Assembly (NCBI GenBank): GCA_027625915.1
Contig: JANTQA010000051.1
Coordinates: 248,501-312,500, forward strand
Reading direction: 5' to 3'
Length of the DNA stretch: 64,000 bases
DNA from: Anaeramoeba flamelloides
Lineage: Eukaryota; Metamonada; Anaeramoebidae
Part shown: positions 33,801 to 43,300 of the stretch, piece after piece
Layout of the letters: every line of letters begins with the position of its first letter
Position numbering within the stretch: the first letter of the stretch is position 1
The notes under the pieces: model-generated
Told to the model about the DNA's origin: nothing
Databases searched by the model: none
Seen by the model: only the letters and a program-made list of their open reading frames with translations
Made by a program: the position numbers and the translations under genes

Positions 33801-35149
33801 TTGTTATAATTATTATTGTTATATTTATTATTGTTATAATTATTGTTATAATTATTATTATTATTATTATTTTTTTGAATATTATTGTAATTATTATTAT
33901 TTTTATTGCCTCCGTTATCTTTGTTTTGATCATCATTCACAGATCTCATATAATGCAACAACCCCCTAGGTTTAATGTTTGAAATCTTTGGTATCCAATT
34001 ATAACCAGACATCATTGCAAGATATAAATATACTTGAGCTTTATGAGTTAAAAAACTTTGAGAATTTTTTTTAAATGTTGTATTTTTTAATTCAATGGGA
34101 ATCAATTGTTTCGTAATCTTTGTACCTTTAATTATCGATACCTCAGCTAAAATATCAATCATCCCTTTAATTCCATAAATTGGTGACCAAATATTTTGCT
34201 CTATTCCCAAAAATTTGTTTATTTTTAATAATCCACCATCATCATCATCCGTATTATTATTAACATTATTATATCTTTGGATTGCTAATTGTTTAATCTC
34301 TATCGAATTTTGATAAAATTTATTTAGCCAGTCTATTAAATGAGGAACTAATGATTTTAAAGTGTCGATTGCAAATTGTAAATTTTTCTCAATTAAAAAC
34401 AGTTGGAAAAGATAATTTTTTGCTATTTGTGGTATAATTTCTTCAAAGTACAGCAATTGCTTTTCCTTTGATTCAAAGATACATTTACTCATTACAAAGG
34501 TCTGAAATAATTCATGAGACAAACTGCCATTAACGATTGGCTTTGTTGTTGTATTGCCTTTAATTCGATACGTTTCTCCGAAATATGCTTGTCTCATACA
34601 CCACCTTGTAGATCCAATGCTTGTTGGAGAAATCAGCAAGTTTGCGTGTGAAATTAAGACACCGGTATCGTTATTGATTAAGTAATTACGCGACGAGTGG
34701 CAGTGGCTTTTTTTGAATTCTGGTTCAACAGTTTTTAAGCTGCTCGTGCTATTTCCATTGCCCGTTGTTGGTAACGGCGATAGCCTGACCTGATCACCAA
34801 CCTTTAGATTAAAAGCATTTACCCAATCACCCTGAAGTTCACACACGCTATCTAAACCAGTGTAGTGATTTATTAACGTCAAGAAGATTGATTGCTTATG
34901 TTTGTCAATTTTTAAAATCGTCATTGGTGTCATGGGATCCTCTAAGGTAGGGTGTCTGTATTCAACATTACACCGACTTTCATATTTTTCTAATTCATCA
35001 AAAAATCCATCGGAAAAGGGATCGTCAAATATTTCTTTTTGATTCTCTTTTGTGCTTGGGAAAGTTTCTTTTTTTGTTTCGATTTCGATTTCGATTTGTT
35101 GATCGTTGTTTATTGTTTGTTTTTCTTTTTTATTTTCACCATTCATCAA
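30890..35149 (-). CDS. DNA2: DNA2 nuclease-helicase
   Basis: A 1419-residue single-exon gene. DNA2 trims 5' flaps in Okazaki fragments and resects DNA ends. The nuclease half shows SPTSIGSTRWCMRQ with Cys184, the HELF helix near 213, GIKGMIDI with Asp332, PIELKN with Glu353 and Lys355, and an Fe-S cluster set Cys499, Cys502, Cys508. The SF1 helicase half shows Walker A GMPGTGKT (807-814), VDEAS (920-924), QYRMN (986), VYQGRDKD (1209) and RRINVAITRAKK (1239). All expected catalytic residues are present. It is longer than the roughly 1060-residue human protein because of an Asn-rich insert (412-459, inside the nuclease domain), an Asn/Asp-rich insert (about 1043-1093) and a Lys-rich tail of about 120 residues. 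No intron is needed. Confidence 0.96.
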   Translation of the reverse strand: MMNGENKKEKQTINNDQQIEIEIETKKETFPSTKENQKEIFDDPFSDGFFDELEKYESRCNVEYRHPTLEDPMTPMTILKIDKHKQSIFLTLINHYTGLDSVCELQGDWVNAFNLKVGDQVRLSPLPTTGNGNSTSSLKTVEPEFKKSHCHSSRNYLINNDTGVLISHANLLISPTSIGSTRWCMRQAYFGETYRIKGNTTTKPIVNGSLSHELFQTFVMSKCIFESKEKQLLYFEEIIPQIAKNYLFQLFLIEKNLQFAIDTLKSLVPHLIDWLNKFYQNSIEIKQLAIQRYNNVNNNTDDDDGGLLKINKFLGIEQNIWSPIYGIKGMIDILAEVSIIKGTKITKQLIPIELKNTTFKKNSQSFLTHKAQVYLYLAMMSGYNWIPKISNIKPRGLLHYMRSVNDDQNKDNGGNKNNNNYNNIQKNNNNNNNYNNNYNNNKYNNNNYNNNKYNNKYNNALDIKIQLNDFRWIIIARNNLSNFIKNKKTPQFKGYPRKCENCDYLPYCMITERIEGKTIKTKSMEELFLKHTSHLTEEHIEYIKHWLNLIDLESKVRKNESIEDIWNVESKIKEKNGNCITSLKLLNIEKDQKNNIGTIYTFHKDFENENNMNENNINEHEKIKNSKGFLNSGISFKLFDMVIISSDSKNFNNLGLSTGIIISITNEIISISVQNPIYLLNKEIDANDVLNNETENKSISEINIENQKKGASFWRIDKYYSNNLKKLQKTNILDLFLVDNIQARELRGNIVDLRQPFFSKKNVLNNHIKMGDLSQKTLKYLNTLLNEEQLNAIDRALAAKDYSLILGMPGTGKTTTIAILIILLIELGNKILLSSYTHNAVDNVLIKIEKLKKSINFLRIGNYKKCNKQIQPYSFHSKIESFDKVSQFNQLIKKTQLVAVTTLSINNTFLQRLRFDICIVDEASQITQPICIGPLLLAKKFILVGDHYQLSPLVLNNEAKKRGMGQSLFKLLCKNHPHAVSTLTIQYRMNHQIMLLSNTLVYNEKLKLGLEKKLNKLKFFTNPTKYLKCNQFKKLNNLANNNNNHNNNDDGNNNNNSESDKIQIENSSKDKIQIQNNSKDKHDHNDDDDDDENLTNIKANVNWLSNILSTNSKSVIFLNTDNLNDSNELFQQGGIITNPTESLIIYQIINTIINCGIITSNIGVITPYRAQVSLLKKNLLLNNDHIRKENNEKLHYPNLKNIEISTVDVYQGRDKDCIIISFVRSNTSQKIGNLLKDWRRINVAITRAKKKLIMVGSVKTLSSWHFFREMFTLLRQNKFLIDLPTNSVTENLKFFQRKIKRKKKKKVKKSLKKKKNSKNDQKKQRIGLKKGGGKKKKKGEKKKKKKGERMKRKKKMMKKMKGKKKKKGNKKKKKGEKEKKKKKDIIEMEDSGKINRKRSYGTYKKDSKKDKPEIITILD

Positions 35150-37082
35150 AAGTTACAAAATCAAGAATAAGAAAAAATAATATTAATTCTCATACTTTGA
35201 ACAGCAAATAATTCAAATGATGTTGAAATAAAAACAATGTTAATTTGGAGAAGGTCAATTGTTTGTTGAAAAAAGTTGTGGCTCTTTCTTAATTATCCGA
35301 TTCAGATTGATAAAATAATTTTCAAAAACTTAGATATGAAGGAACTGGTTTTTTTTTGAAAAATATTCAATTTAAGGGATTAGATACTCATACGGAGAAG
35401 TTCTAAATTAAAGTATTTTGGGACTGAAGGTGAATTGTATTATTGATCTTAAGTTTATAATTGTTTGGAAAAATTTTTTTTAGGAAATAAAGCTTTAACA
35501 AATTTAACTTGTCAATTAAAATAGGATATTGTTTTAGTAAAATAAATAAACAATTAAAAAAAGGGTCTACATTTCAGTCAAACTCATGGCTTTTAATTTT
35601 GAAAGTTCATACTTCAAAGCTGGAAAGTATCTTACTTTTATGTATCTAGAAATATTTATTCTGTGGTAAAAAACACTTTATGTTTTAAATTAAAAAAAGT
35701 AAATAATTAACTTTGAGATTATATTTGTGTTAAATGATTTTTGACTTTTGGAAATATTTAGGGAGTTTATGTCACTACAAAAGGTTAAAAAAGTGAACAA
35801 TAAAATATTTTTAGGAAAATTATTCTACTCCTTTTATGTGAAAAGAATTGATGTATTGGGTTATTATAGCATCTCTGATCATTGAAAGGGGATATTTTTT
35901 AATAAAAGGGAGTAAGAATGATATTGTATTAATAATTTTTAGTTTTATAATATTATAGAATATTTTGATAGGGTTTTTTGTAGTTTCTGTGTTATTTATA
36001 AAAGTAATATAATAATCTCAAATCTTATGCACACATATCCAGTCAGTGAAAAGTAAGTCAAAACATAACCTTGTTGGATCCACAATATCCGAAAAGGTAT
36101 TTTGTTAACTTTTAATAATCCACATATAATTCCTTGTGTACTCAAAGGGGTTTTACAATTCTTAAATAACCTGAAAATTATACAAACTCTTCTTAACAAT
36201 GTCTAACTTGTACAAATATAATTGAAAGTTAATAACAAATATTTGATTAAGAAACTTGTTTAATCACTAAAAATCCTCATATCAACTCTAAATTTTCTAG
36301 GCATGTGTTCATCAATATCATTATCAATCAACCATATTTATGAAATGTAATCAGCATGAAAAAAAAATTTTCCAAAGGGTGAAAAATTGTCATATAAAAA
36401 TTTTGATTAAAGTTATCCAATTAAAAATTTTTCATAGTAATGTAATTTTTTTCTCTTTTTCTAGATATTCTAAAAATTATCAGAAATATCATGTTTTTAT
36501 AATATAAAAATTGATTTTCCATAAAATGGGTAGAATATTTAAAAATCAAAATTTCAATTTTTGTAGATTTTAGAATATTATCAAATTATATCAACTCGTT
36601 GTAGAAATATATTATAAAAGCGAATATTTTTGTTGAAGAAGATAAAGAATAGATAGAAATTTAGTTTTTTATGTTAAAAGTAGTTTATAAAATCTTTAAA
36701 TGAAAATATTGAACAAAATAATTACTTTTACTGGTTTGAAAAGTTAATTTTTAAAAAAAAAATATCTTCATTTTTGTTTTTATATTGGGGTTTTGAAAAT
36801 TAATACTAAATATTCTCAAAACTTAAAGAGCTCATTATCTCATATTTTTTTTTTTTTTTTGATTTTTTTTACTATAATAATCTGTATTAGTGGAAATATA
36901 GAATGTTTTAAAAAATATGGTTTTTACTTTTTTTGAAGATAAATAAAATGTTCTATGTGTTTATTCAAATTTTAGATATAATAAATATCATTTCTAATTA
37001 TCTTAATAAAACTATAAATAATTTTAATCAAAAAATCCATTAGAAAATACTAATAATTTTCCTTACAATGATAGTGTCTGTG

Positions 37083-37425
37083 TAGACACTCTTTGAATTG
37101 GGAAATCTCAAATTTAGTAATGTAGTAGTCGCTAAAGAAGACACAAATTTTGTCACTTCAAAATTTTCTCTTTATCAGAGTAAGCGTCCAACTCTTAGTT
37201 CTTAACAATAAATCCAAAAATACAAAAAAAATTAGAAAACTAAATTAAGGTTCAAATTTTTCTAATGACTATGTCCATTCTAGACACGCTTTGAATTGGG
37301 AATCTCAAATTTAGTCATGAATTTTGTCACGAAAGAAGTCTCAAATTTAGTTACTTCAAAATTCTCTCTTTACCAGACTAAGTGCACAACACTTAGTTCT
37401 TAGCAATAAATCCCAAAATACAAAA
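37083..37425 (+). mobile_element. Two LINE-tail-like fragments in tandem (E2, E3)
   Basis: GAATTGGGAAATCTCAAATT at about 37095 and GAATTGGGAATCTCAAATTT at about 37291 begin two similar units. Each unit ends with a TCTCTTTA...CAGA block and an AACAATAAATCC or AGCAATAAATCC block. The same order occurs at the 3' end of the LINE fragment at 43480-44540 (minus strand). Confidence 0.6.
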
Positions 37426-37515
37426 AATTAAGATTTTTTTTTTTTTGGAATATTTTTTACGTGAATAACCAAATTTTATGGATTTATTATTAGCGGTTAA
37501 ATGAAAAGTCATTTA

Positions 37516-37680
37516 ATCTGGTAATGAGAGAGAATTTTGAAGTAACTAAATTTGAGACTTCTTTCGTGACAAAATTCATGACTAAATTTGAGATTCCCAA
37601 TTCAAAGCGTGTCTAGAATGGACATAGTCATTAGAAATATTTGAACCTGTATTTAGTTTTCTAAAAAAGGAAAAAAAAAA
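37516..37680 (-). mobile_element. Inverted LINE-tail-like fragment (E4)
   Basis: Reverse complement of 37258-37380 with only a few differences over about 120 bp (ACACGCTTTGAATTGGGAAT through TTACTTCAAAATTCTCTCT). The two are closer to each other than to the other copies, so together they form a recent inverted duplication. Confidence 0.7.
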
Positions 37681-37918
37681 GTGCAAAATAAAGAGTCTAA
37701 ATAAAAATAATAAAGTACTTTTGGAATGGGGTCTATAATCCAAAGACTACCTAAAAAACTATCATAAATTTACAAAACGGGATTCTTAATAAAAATCTTG
37801 AAACTTCACAATATAGCACCTAACATTAAACAATTCATCATAATTTGATTTTGAAAATTGTTCTTTGTATTGAAATTCTTTCTTTGTTATAAAAGTTTCA
37901 TCATTATTTATTTATTAC

Positions 37919-38220
37919 CTATCGGCTCCTGGAATATTGAAACTTGAAATTAATTATGGAGAAGATGGAGTGGTATCTAAATCGCTTATGCATGTTTTGA
38001 CTCTGACAATTGAAACGAATGAAAAAAAAATCTCTTTGGTTCAATTTTGAAATTAATGAATGATAAATAGAACGTGTACAGTTTAGAATTATATTGAATT
38101 CCAGCTGTTTTAAAAAAGCGAGAGCTAAATGGTGTTGAAAGTGTTGCATCTATTTTTAAAAAAGTGTGTGATAAAAGTTTGAAGGGTGTTAGTCAAGCAG
38201 TCCAAAGCAAGTGGATCAGA
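37919..38220 (+). pseudogene. Coding-like relic or unassigned exons
   Basis: Two plus-strand stretches read like protein: 37925-38047 (APGILKLEINYGEDG...) and about 38098-38220 (IPAVLKKRELNGVES...SKWIR followed by TAG). Charge and hydrophobic alternation are better than in the surroundings. They are not in one frame and I found no matching splice sites or start. They could be exons of an unrecognised gene or a decayed insertion. I do not recognise the family. Confidence 0.25.
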
Positions 38221-38535
38221 TAGATTGATCAACATTATTTAAAACTTTTCATACTCACTTTTTGAAAGCGTCACAACCAAAACAAAGCAAAGAAAATATA
38301 ATCGAAAGAAAAAAGAAAAATTTTGTGAAGGAAATTGGTTTAGTTTAATTCTGAAAGTTTGTTTGAATTGTTTTGAATAGTAGACGATACTATCTTCGTT
38401 ATGAAGAAAAATTCCAAACAAATGGATTCAAAACAAAAAAAAAAAAAAAAAAAATGAATTCAAAACAAAAAATGTCAAAGAAAATTAATGATTCATTCAT
38501 TCTTTTTGAGACTTGTTTCTTCTCAAAAACAATCC

Positions 38536-39272
38536 TTATTTCTTCTTTCCTTGTCTAATTTTGATGAGTCTTTGTTTTGTTTTTTCAATTTTGTCTCTTC
38601 TTTCTTTTGCAAGATCTCTTTCTCGTAATTCTTGTGGGATTACTCTTGTTTCAATTACTCTTTCTGGATATCGGACTTTCATATAGGTTTTAACTTGTTT
38701 GGCTTGTTTTTGTAAATCTCTTTTGGAGTCTTGTTTGTTTGGGTTTTCTTTTTTTTGTGTTTTGAGAAAAGTAAATTCAAGAAAGAAAAAAAAAAAAAAA
38801 AAAGAAATTTTTGAAAAAAAAATAAAAAAAAAATTAAAAAAAGTAAACTTTCAAAAAAAAAAAAGAATTATGAATTATTACTTCTTCTTCTTGGGAATAA
38901 GATTAATTTTTCTTTATATTCTCTTAGTCTTTCAACATTTTCTTTTAATGTTTGAGCGGATCTGTTTTTTCTTCTTTTGTCAACAGCAATACCAATGCCC
39001 ATTGCTTGGTGTCTTGAAATACCTGCCATTTTCAATTCACGGTGAGTGAAGCCCCTTCCTGATTTAATTCTCATGTTGTATCTTTGAGTTTGACAATGAA
39101 CAATTGGTCTAAGTGAGCCAGATGCTGGTCTTGGTGCTACCTTGATTGCCTTTTTGATTCTGTTTTGTTTTCTTCTTGTCTTTCTTGCTGGTTGATCAAA
39201 CCAGGTTTTTACTCTTGTTTTCCAATCTTTGTGGAAGTGGACGTTTGGCAAGGTTAATTTATAATTTGGCAT
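38536..39272 (-). CDS. RPL13: Large ribosomal subunit protein eL13, 2 exons
   Basis: Exons 39272-38882 and 38747-38536 join with a split Lys codon to give 200 residues (human eL13 has 211). Exon 1 carries the conserved N-terminus: [20 protein letters not shown], the IAPRPASG-like [42 protein letters not shown] and [13 protein letters not shown]. Exon 2 supplies the basic C-terminus ending IRQGKKK, then TAA. The 134-bp intron has a GTAATA donor and an AAAAG acceptor after a long T-rich stretch. The next gene, at 40385, is divergent with 1.1 kb between them. Confidence 0.95.
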
Positions 39273-40384
39273 ATCTCTAAAAGTTTTTGATATAAAAAAT
39301 GAAAAGTAATATTGAGACCAAAAGAAAAGTTAATAGATTTTAGGTTATACTAGATAGGGTGTGTGTAAAAAAATACCTTTTACTAATTAATCAAAACCAT
39401 AATTCTCTTTTTATTTTGAATCTTCACTATTGCACTTTTAGATCATCTTAATTTTATTTAAAGTCTAAATTAACACAACAAATATCGTGAATGAATTTTT
39501 TTGAATATTTTTGGTGTCTTGGTATTTGAAAATTAAATTTCTAATAATTTTCACCTCATTTTTCTTTTTTTTTTTGATAAAGAAACTGTGAACAAAATAG
39601 TCGTAATTTTTATTTGTGTTCTCGATTTTATTTATTTATTAGGGCTTTATTATTTTAGTATATTAGTAAGACAAAATTTGAGGTTGATTATGAATCCTGA
39701 TTAAAAATCAAATTTCAGAATTAAAAAAATATATTATCAGATGATATTTTAGTCCATTTAAATTTCAAAAACAGGATTTTGAAAATTGATTGGTAGACAA
39801 TTAAATCTTCTGAAATCTACCAAACGTTAAAGACAGTTTTCCAAAACATTAACTTTACTATTATTTTCCAATAATAAAAGAAAATTTTTATTTCAATTTC
39901 CAAAATGAATATTATGTATTACTAATATAATAAAATCAACAGAGTAAAAAATTTTTTGCCTGGAGTTTCCTAAGGAAGTTTAGTTTGTTGTCTCAAAATA
40001 TCATTTCTCATAGATATTGTAAAGATATTTAGGATTTTCTTCAATTTATAAACTAGATAAATATTTTAGAATATGAAATAAAAATTTTCATTTTTATAAT
40101 TGGAAAATAATAGTACTGAAATCTCTAAAATGATCTACACTTCGTTTTAAAAACAAAACTCAAATATATATGGACAAAAATAATTATTCATCCCAAAACT
40201 TTTAAATATTTCATCCAAATCTGTCAGTATATTATTAAACAAACCCTATTTTAACCCATACCCATTCAACTAATGCTTCTTTGTTCATCACAGATTCTTC
40301 AATTTTTTTAGAAATATTCCCAATCTTTTCATTTTTTATCTTTGAGATCTCTCCCAACAAAACACTCACAATAATTAAAACAAA
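39273..40384. promoter_or_regulatory. Divergent intergenic region of eL13 and the RRM gene
   Basis: About 1.1 kb separates the two divergently transcribed starts, so it should hold both promoters. A family L MITE (39857-40114) occupies its middle. I cannot identify specific promoter motifs. The 60 bases before the RRM-gene ATG are A/C-richer than the rest. Confidence 0.4.
39857..40114. mobile_element. MITE, family L (copy 1)
   Basis: The ends ACTATTATTTTCCAATAATA and ATAATTGGAAAATAATAGTA are inverted repeats of about 30 bp. Interior blocks (TCCTAAGGAAGTTTAGTTTG, AAATATCATTTCTCATAGAT) recur in the copies at 41137-41400 and 57064-57315. About 260 bp, non-coding. Confidence 0.75.
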
Positions 40385-43300
40385 ATGTCTCATAGAAACA
40401 CTTTATTTGTCCGTAAGTTTTTTTTTTCTTTTTCTAGTTACTCGTTGAATTCCTTTTTAATTTACTTTTCCAATTGTGATCTTCTTTTCAAATAACATAT
40501 AGAGGGACTAACACCCCAAGCACATAAAAAGTTATTGTACTATGCCTTTATTCCTTTTGGCGAGATCTCACGTGTAGTTCTACCAAAAGATCAAATCAAA
40601 AGTTTGTACTTTTTCCTTTCTTTTTTATCATTTTTCTTTTTGTTTTCTTTTTTTTGAACATTTTATTTCTTGAACCAACCATAAGAAATTGAAAGACATT
40701 ATTTCAAAAGAATTGAAAGAGAATTTCACTTTCAGGAAATTTCTTTATTCATGGTTACGATCTTGGGAAATAAATAAAAACTAAAAAATTGTTTTTGCTT
40801 TAGAAATTTCTCGTCCTTGCAAAGGTTGATACAGAAAAACTAGAAGAAAAAGCCAAACAATCAAATTTGTTTCTGAACATTACAGACTTTGTTTTTATTC
40901 TTGGAATTTCAAATTTAAAGTAGTTAATCTGAAATGTTTCGATCAAGAAATCTTTCAAATAAAAAAAATCAAAAAATATTTTCACAAAGACTATAAAACA
41001 GTGCTTATCAGATTATTTTCAAAAAAGAGGCTTTCAAGATCAAGTCATTTTTAAGGATTACCCATCATATGAAAACTGTTAGTGGCTATTCTAATGGTAC
41101 TTTAAATTTTTGATTTTGTTGAATCTATTTCAAAATACTGTTATTTTCCAATTAATAAATGTAAATTTTTATTTCAATTTCCAAAAAATATATTAATTAT
41201 TACTGTTACAATCAAATTAAAATAGCCAAAATTTTTTCTTTGATTTCACTATGGTAATTTGTTTAAATGTCTAAAAATATCATTTCTAAACGATGTTGTA
41301 AAGATCTTTGGGAGATTTACTTCAACCAATTATAGATAGAAAAATATTTTGGAGAATTTGAACTAAAAATTTTCATTTTTTAATTGGAAAATAATAGTAG
41401 TCTTATTAAAAAATTCAATTATTGAAAAATTTTCCAATCAAACCAAATTAAATTTTATATCAAAAAGAAAATTCAAATACATTTTCATTCATTTTAACTT
41501 TGCTTTTTTTTTTTTAAATTCATTAATACCCCTTTCACACCCAAACCCTGCATTTTTAAAAGATTACAATTATACTATTTGTTTCAAAATAAATGGAACA
41601 AAATTTTCATTCATCTTTCCAAAAAAAGATTTTATAAATGAAGTAAAATTTCAAATTTAGTATTCTTAAAACAAGCTTAAATTATTAGTACTTTTTAGAA
41701 TTGGTGTCTTTGATGATTTATTTTAAATCTTGGATTGTGACTTTTTGGAAAGTCGACTGAAAATTTTGATCTTTTGATTTTACAATTAACAGTAGTATTG
41801 AAAAAAATATTTCTCGTAAATCACATACTTTTTTTATTTAATTCATCTTTTTTTCACTTTTTTGAAAAGTTTTAAAAGTATTTTTCAGCTTTAGCTAACC
41901 AAAAGTACAAAATTTGAAAGGTGTAGCAAATTTCAACGTAGAAAAAAAATATATAATAAAATATAAAATAAAAAAAAACAAAAAATAATAAGAAATTGAA
42001 ATTATTAAAGGAGATAATTACCTGGAACAAAACCTGATTATTAGGCACAAATAATTCCCATCTTGAAAAAAATACCAGACATGAAAATAAGCACATACAT
42101 CATTATTAATTGTTAATATTAGTAAAATTATTGTTTAATTTCTCATTAATTTAAAATCAAATCCTTTTTTTAACTAACAAATTTTTTATGAGCCTAGTAA
42201 TAAACCACCTCAAGTTCATTAAAGTTAGGGTTCGTTAGAATACTCAAGTCATTGTTTGATAGTCTAAGTAGATCAACTTTTTATTTGAAAAAAAAATAGA
42301 ATTTTCTGGAGGTTTACTAGAATTTGGACAATTATAATTTTTATTCTTGTTTTTGATTAAATATTGTTTTGTTTTGAACAAGTGTAATTTAATTATACGC
42401 CATTCTAATAAGTGTATGAGTTCTAATTTTAAAAAGTTTGATTTTTAAAAACAAGAAATTTGATTGTATATGAAACAATAACACAACAATTTCCCTAAGA
42501 TTAACAATTAAAGATCGTATCCGGGATTATTTTCATGAAAGGGATTTTTTTCAATACTGTACAATTGAAAATAAATAAATAAAAATAAATATTAATTGAA
42601 AATGGATGTTTCTTTTAAATACATTTTCTCTTTTCGATCAATAACCAAATTTATTAAACCGTGATCCTTTAAATAAAATTGTGAGAATTTTTTTTATATT
42701 TTTAATAAAGGGTGGCTATTCCGCAAAATTACCTTCTGTTTGTCATTTAAGTTTTCTTGAGTTTTTTGTTTATTTGTGAAGTGTTCTAGGTTTTTTTTAC
42801 TTTAGAAATAAACCGAAAATTTTAATAAATTTTCGGTTTATTTCTAAAGTAAAAAAAACCTAGAACACTTCACAAATAAACAGAAAACTCAAAAAAACCT
42901 AGAACACTTAACAAATAAAATAGAAAACCACAAGAAAACCTAGGGACTTGACGTCACTCTATGGCACTTTTCGTTAGTTTTTTTTTGATTTGAGAAATAA
43001 AAATAAAATTTCATCAATTTTCTTTTTATTTCTGAAATTAAAAAAAACTGTTGTAGATTTTCCAGAATTTGAAAGAATAGAGTAAAATCTTTGATTTATC
43101 GCCCTTCTTTTGAATTCTGGAAAAGTGTTGGTAGCTTTTCTTGAATTTTCTGCTTATTTGTAAAATCGATAGATTTTCGTTAGTTTTTTTTTTTACTTTT
43201 CGAAATAAACCGAAAATTTATTAAAATTTTTTGTTTATTTCAAAAAGTAAAAAAAAACTAGAACACTTAACAAATAAAACAGTAAACCACAAGAAAAAAA

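Larger units (their letters stand above)
35150..38535. other. Spacer with LINE-tail repeats and a coding-like relic
   Basis: Upstream of the minus-strand DNA2 start. It contains the LINE-tail repeats at 37083-37680, including an inverted pair, and a coding-like segment at about 37919-38220. A segment at about 35820-35930 resembles 22500-22620. The rest is AT-rich without recognised features. Confidence 0.55.

Noticed and set aside
38699-39049. 116-residue plus-strand frame
   Set aside because: Overlaps eL13 exons in antisense and crosses its intron.
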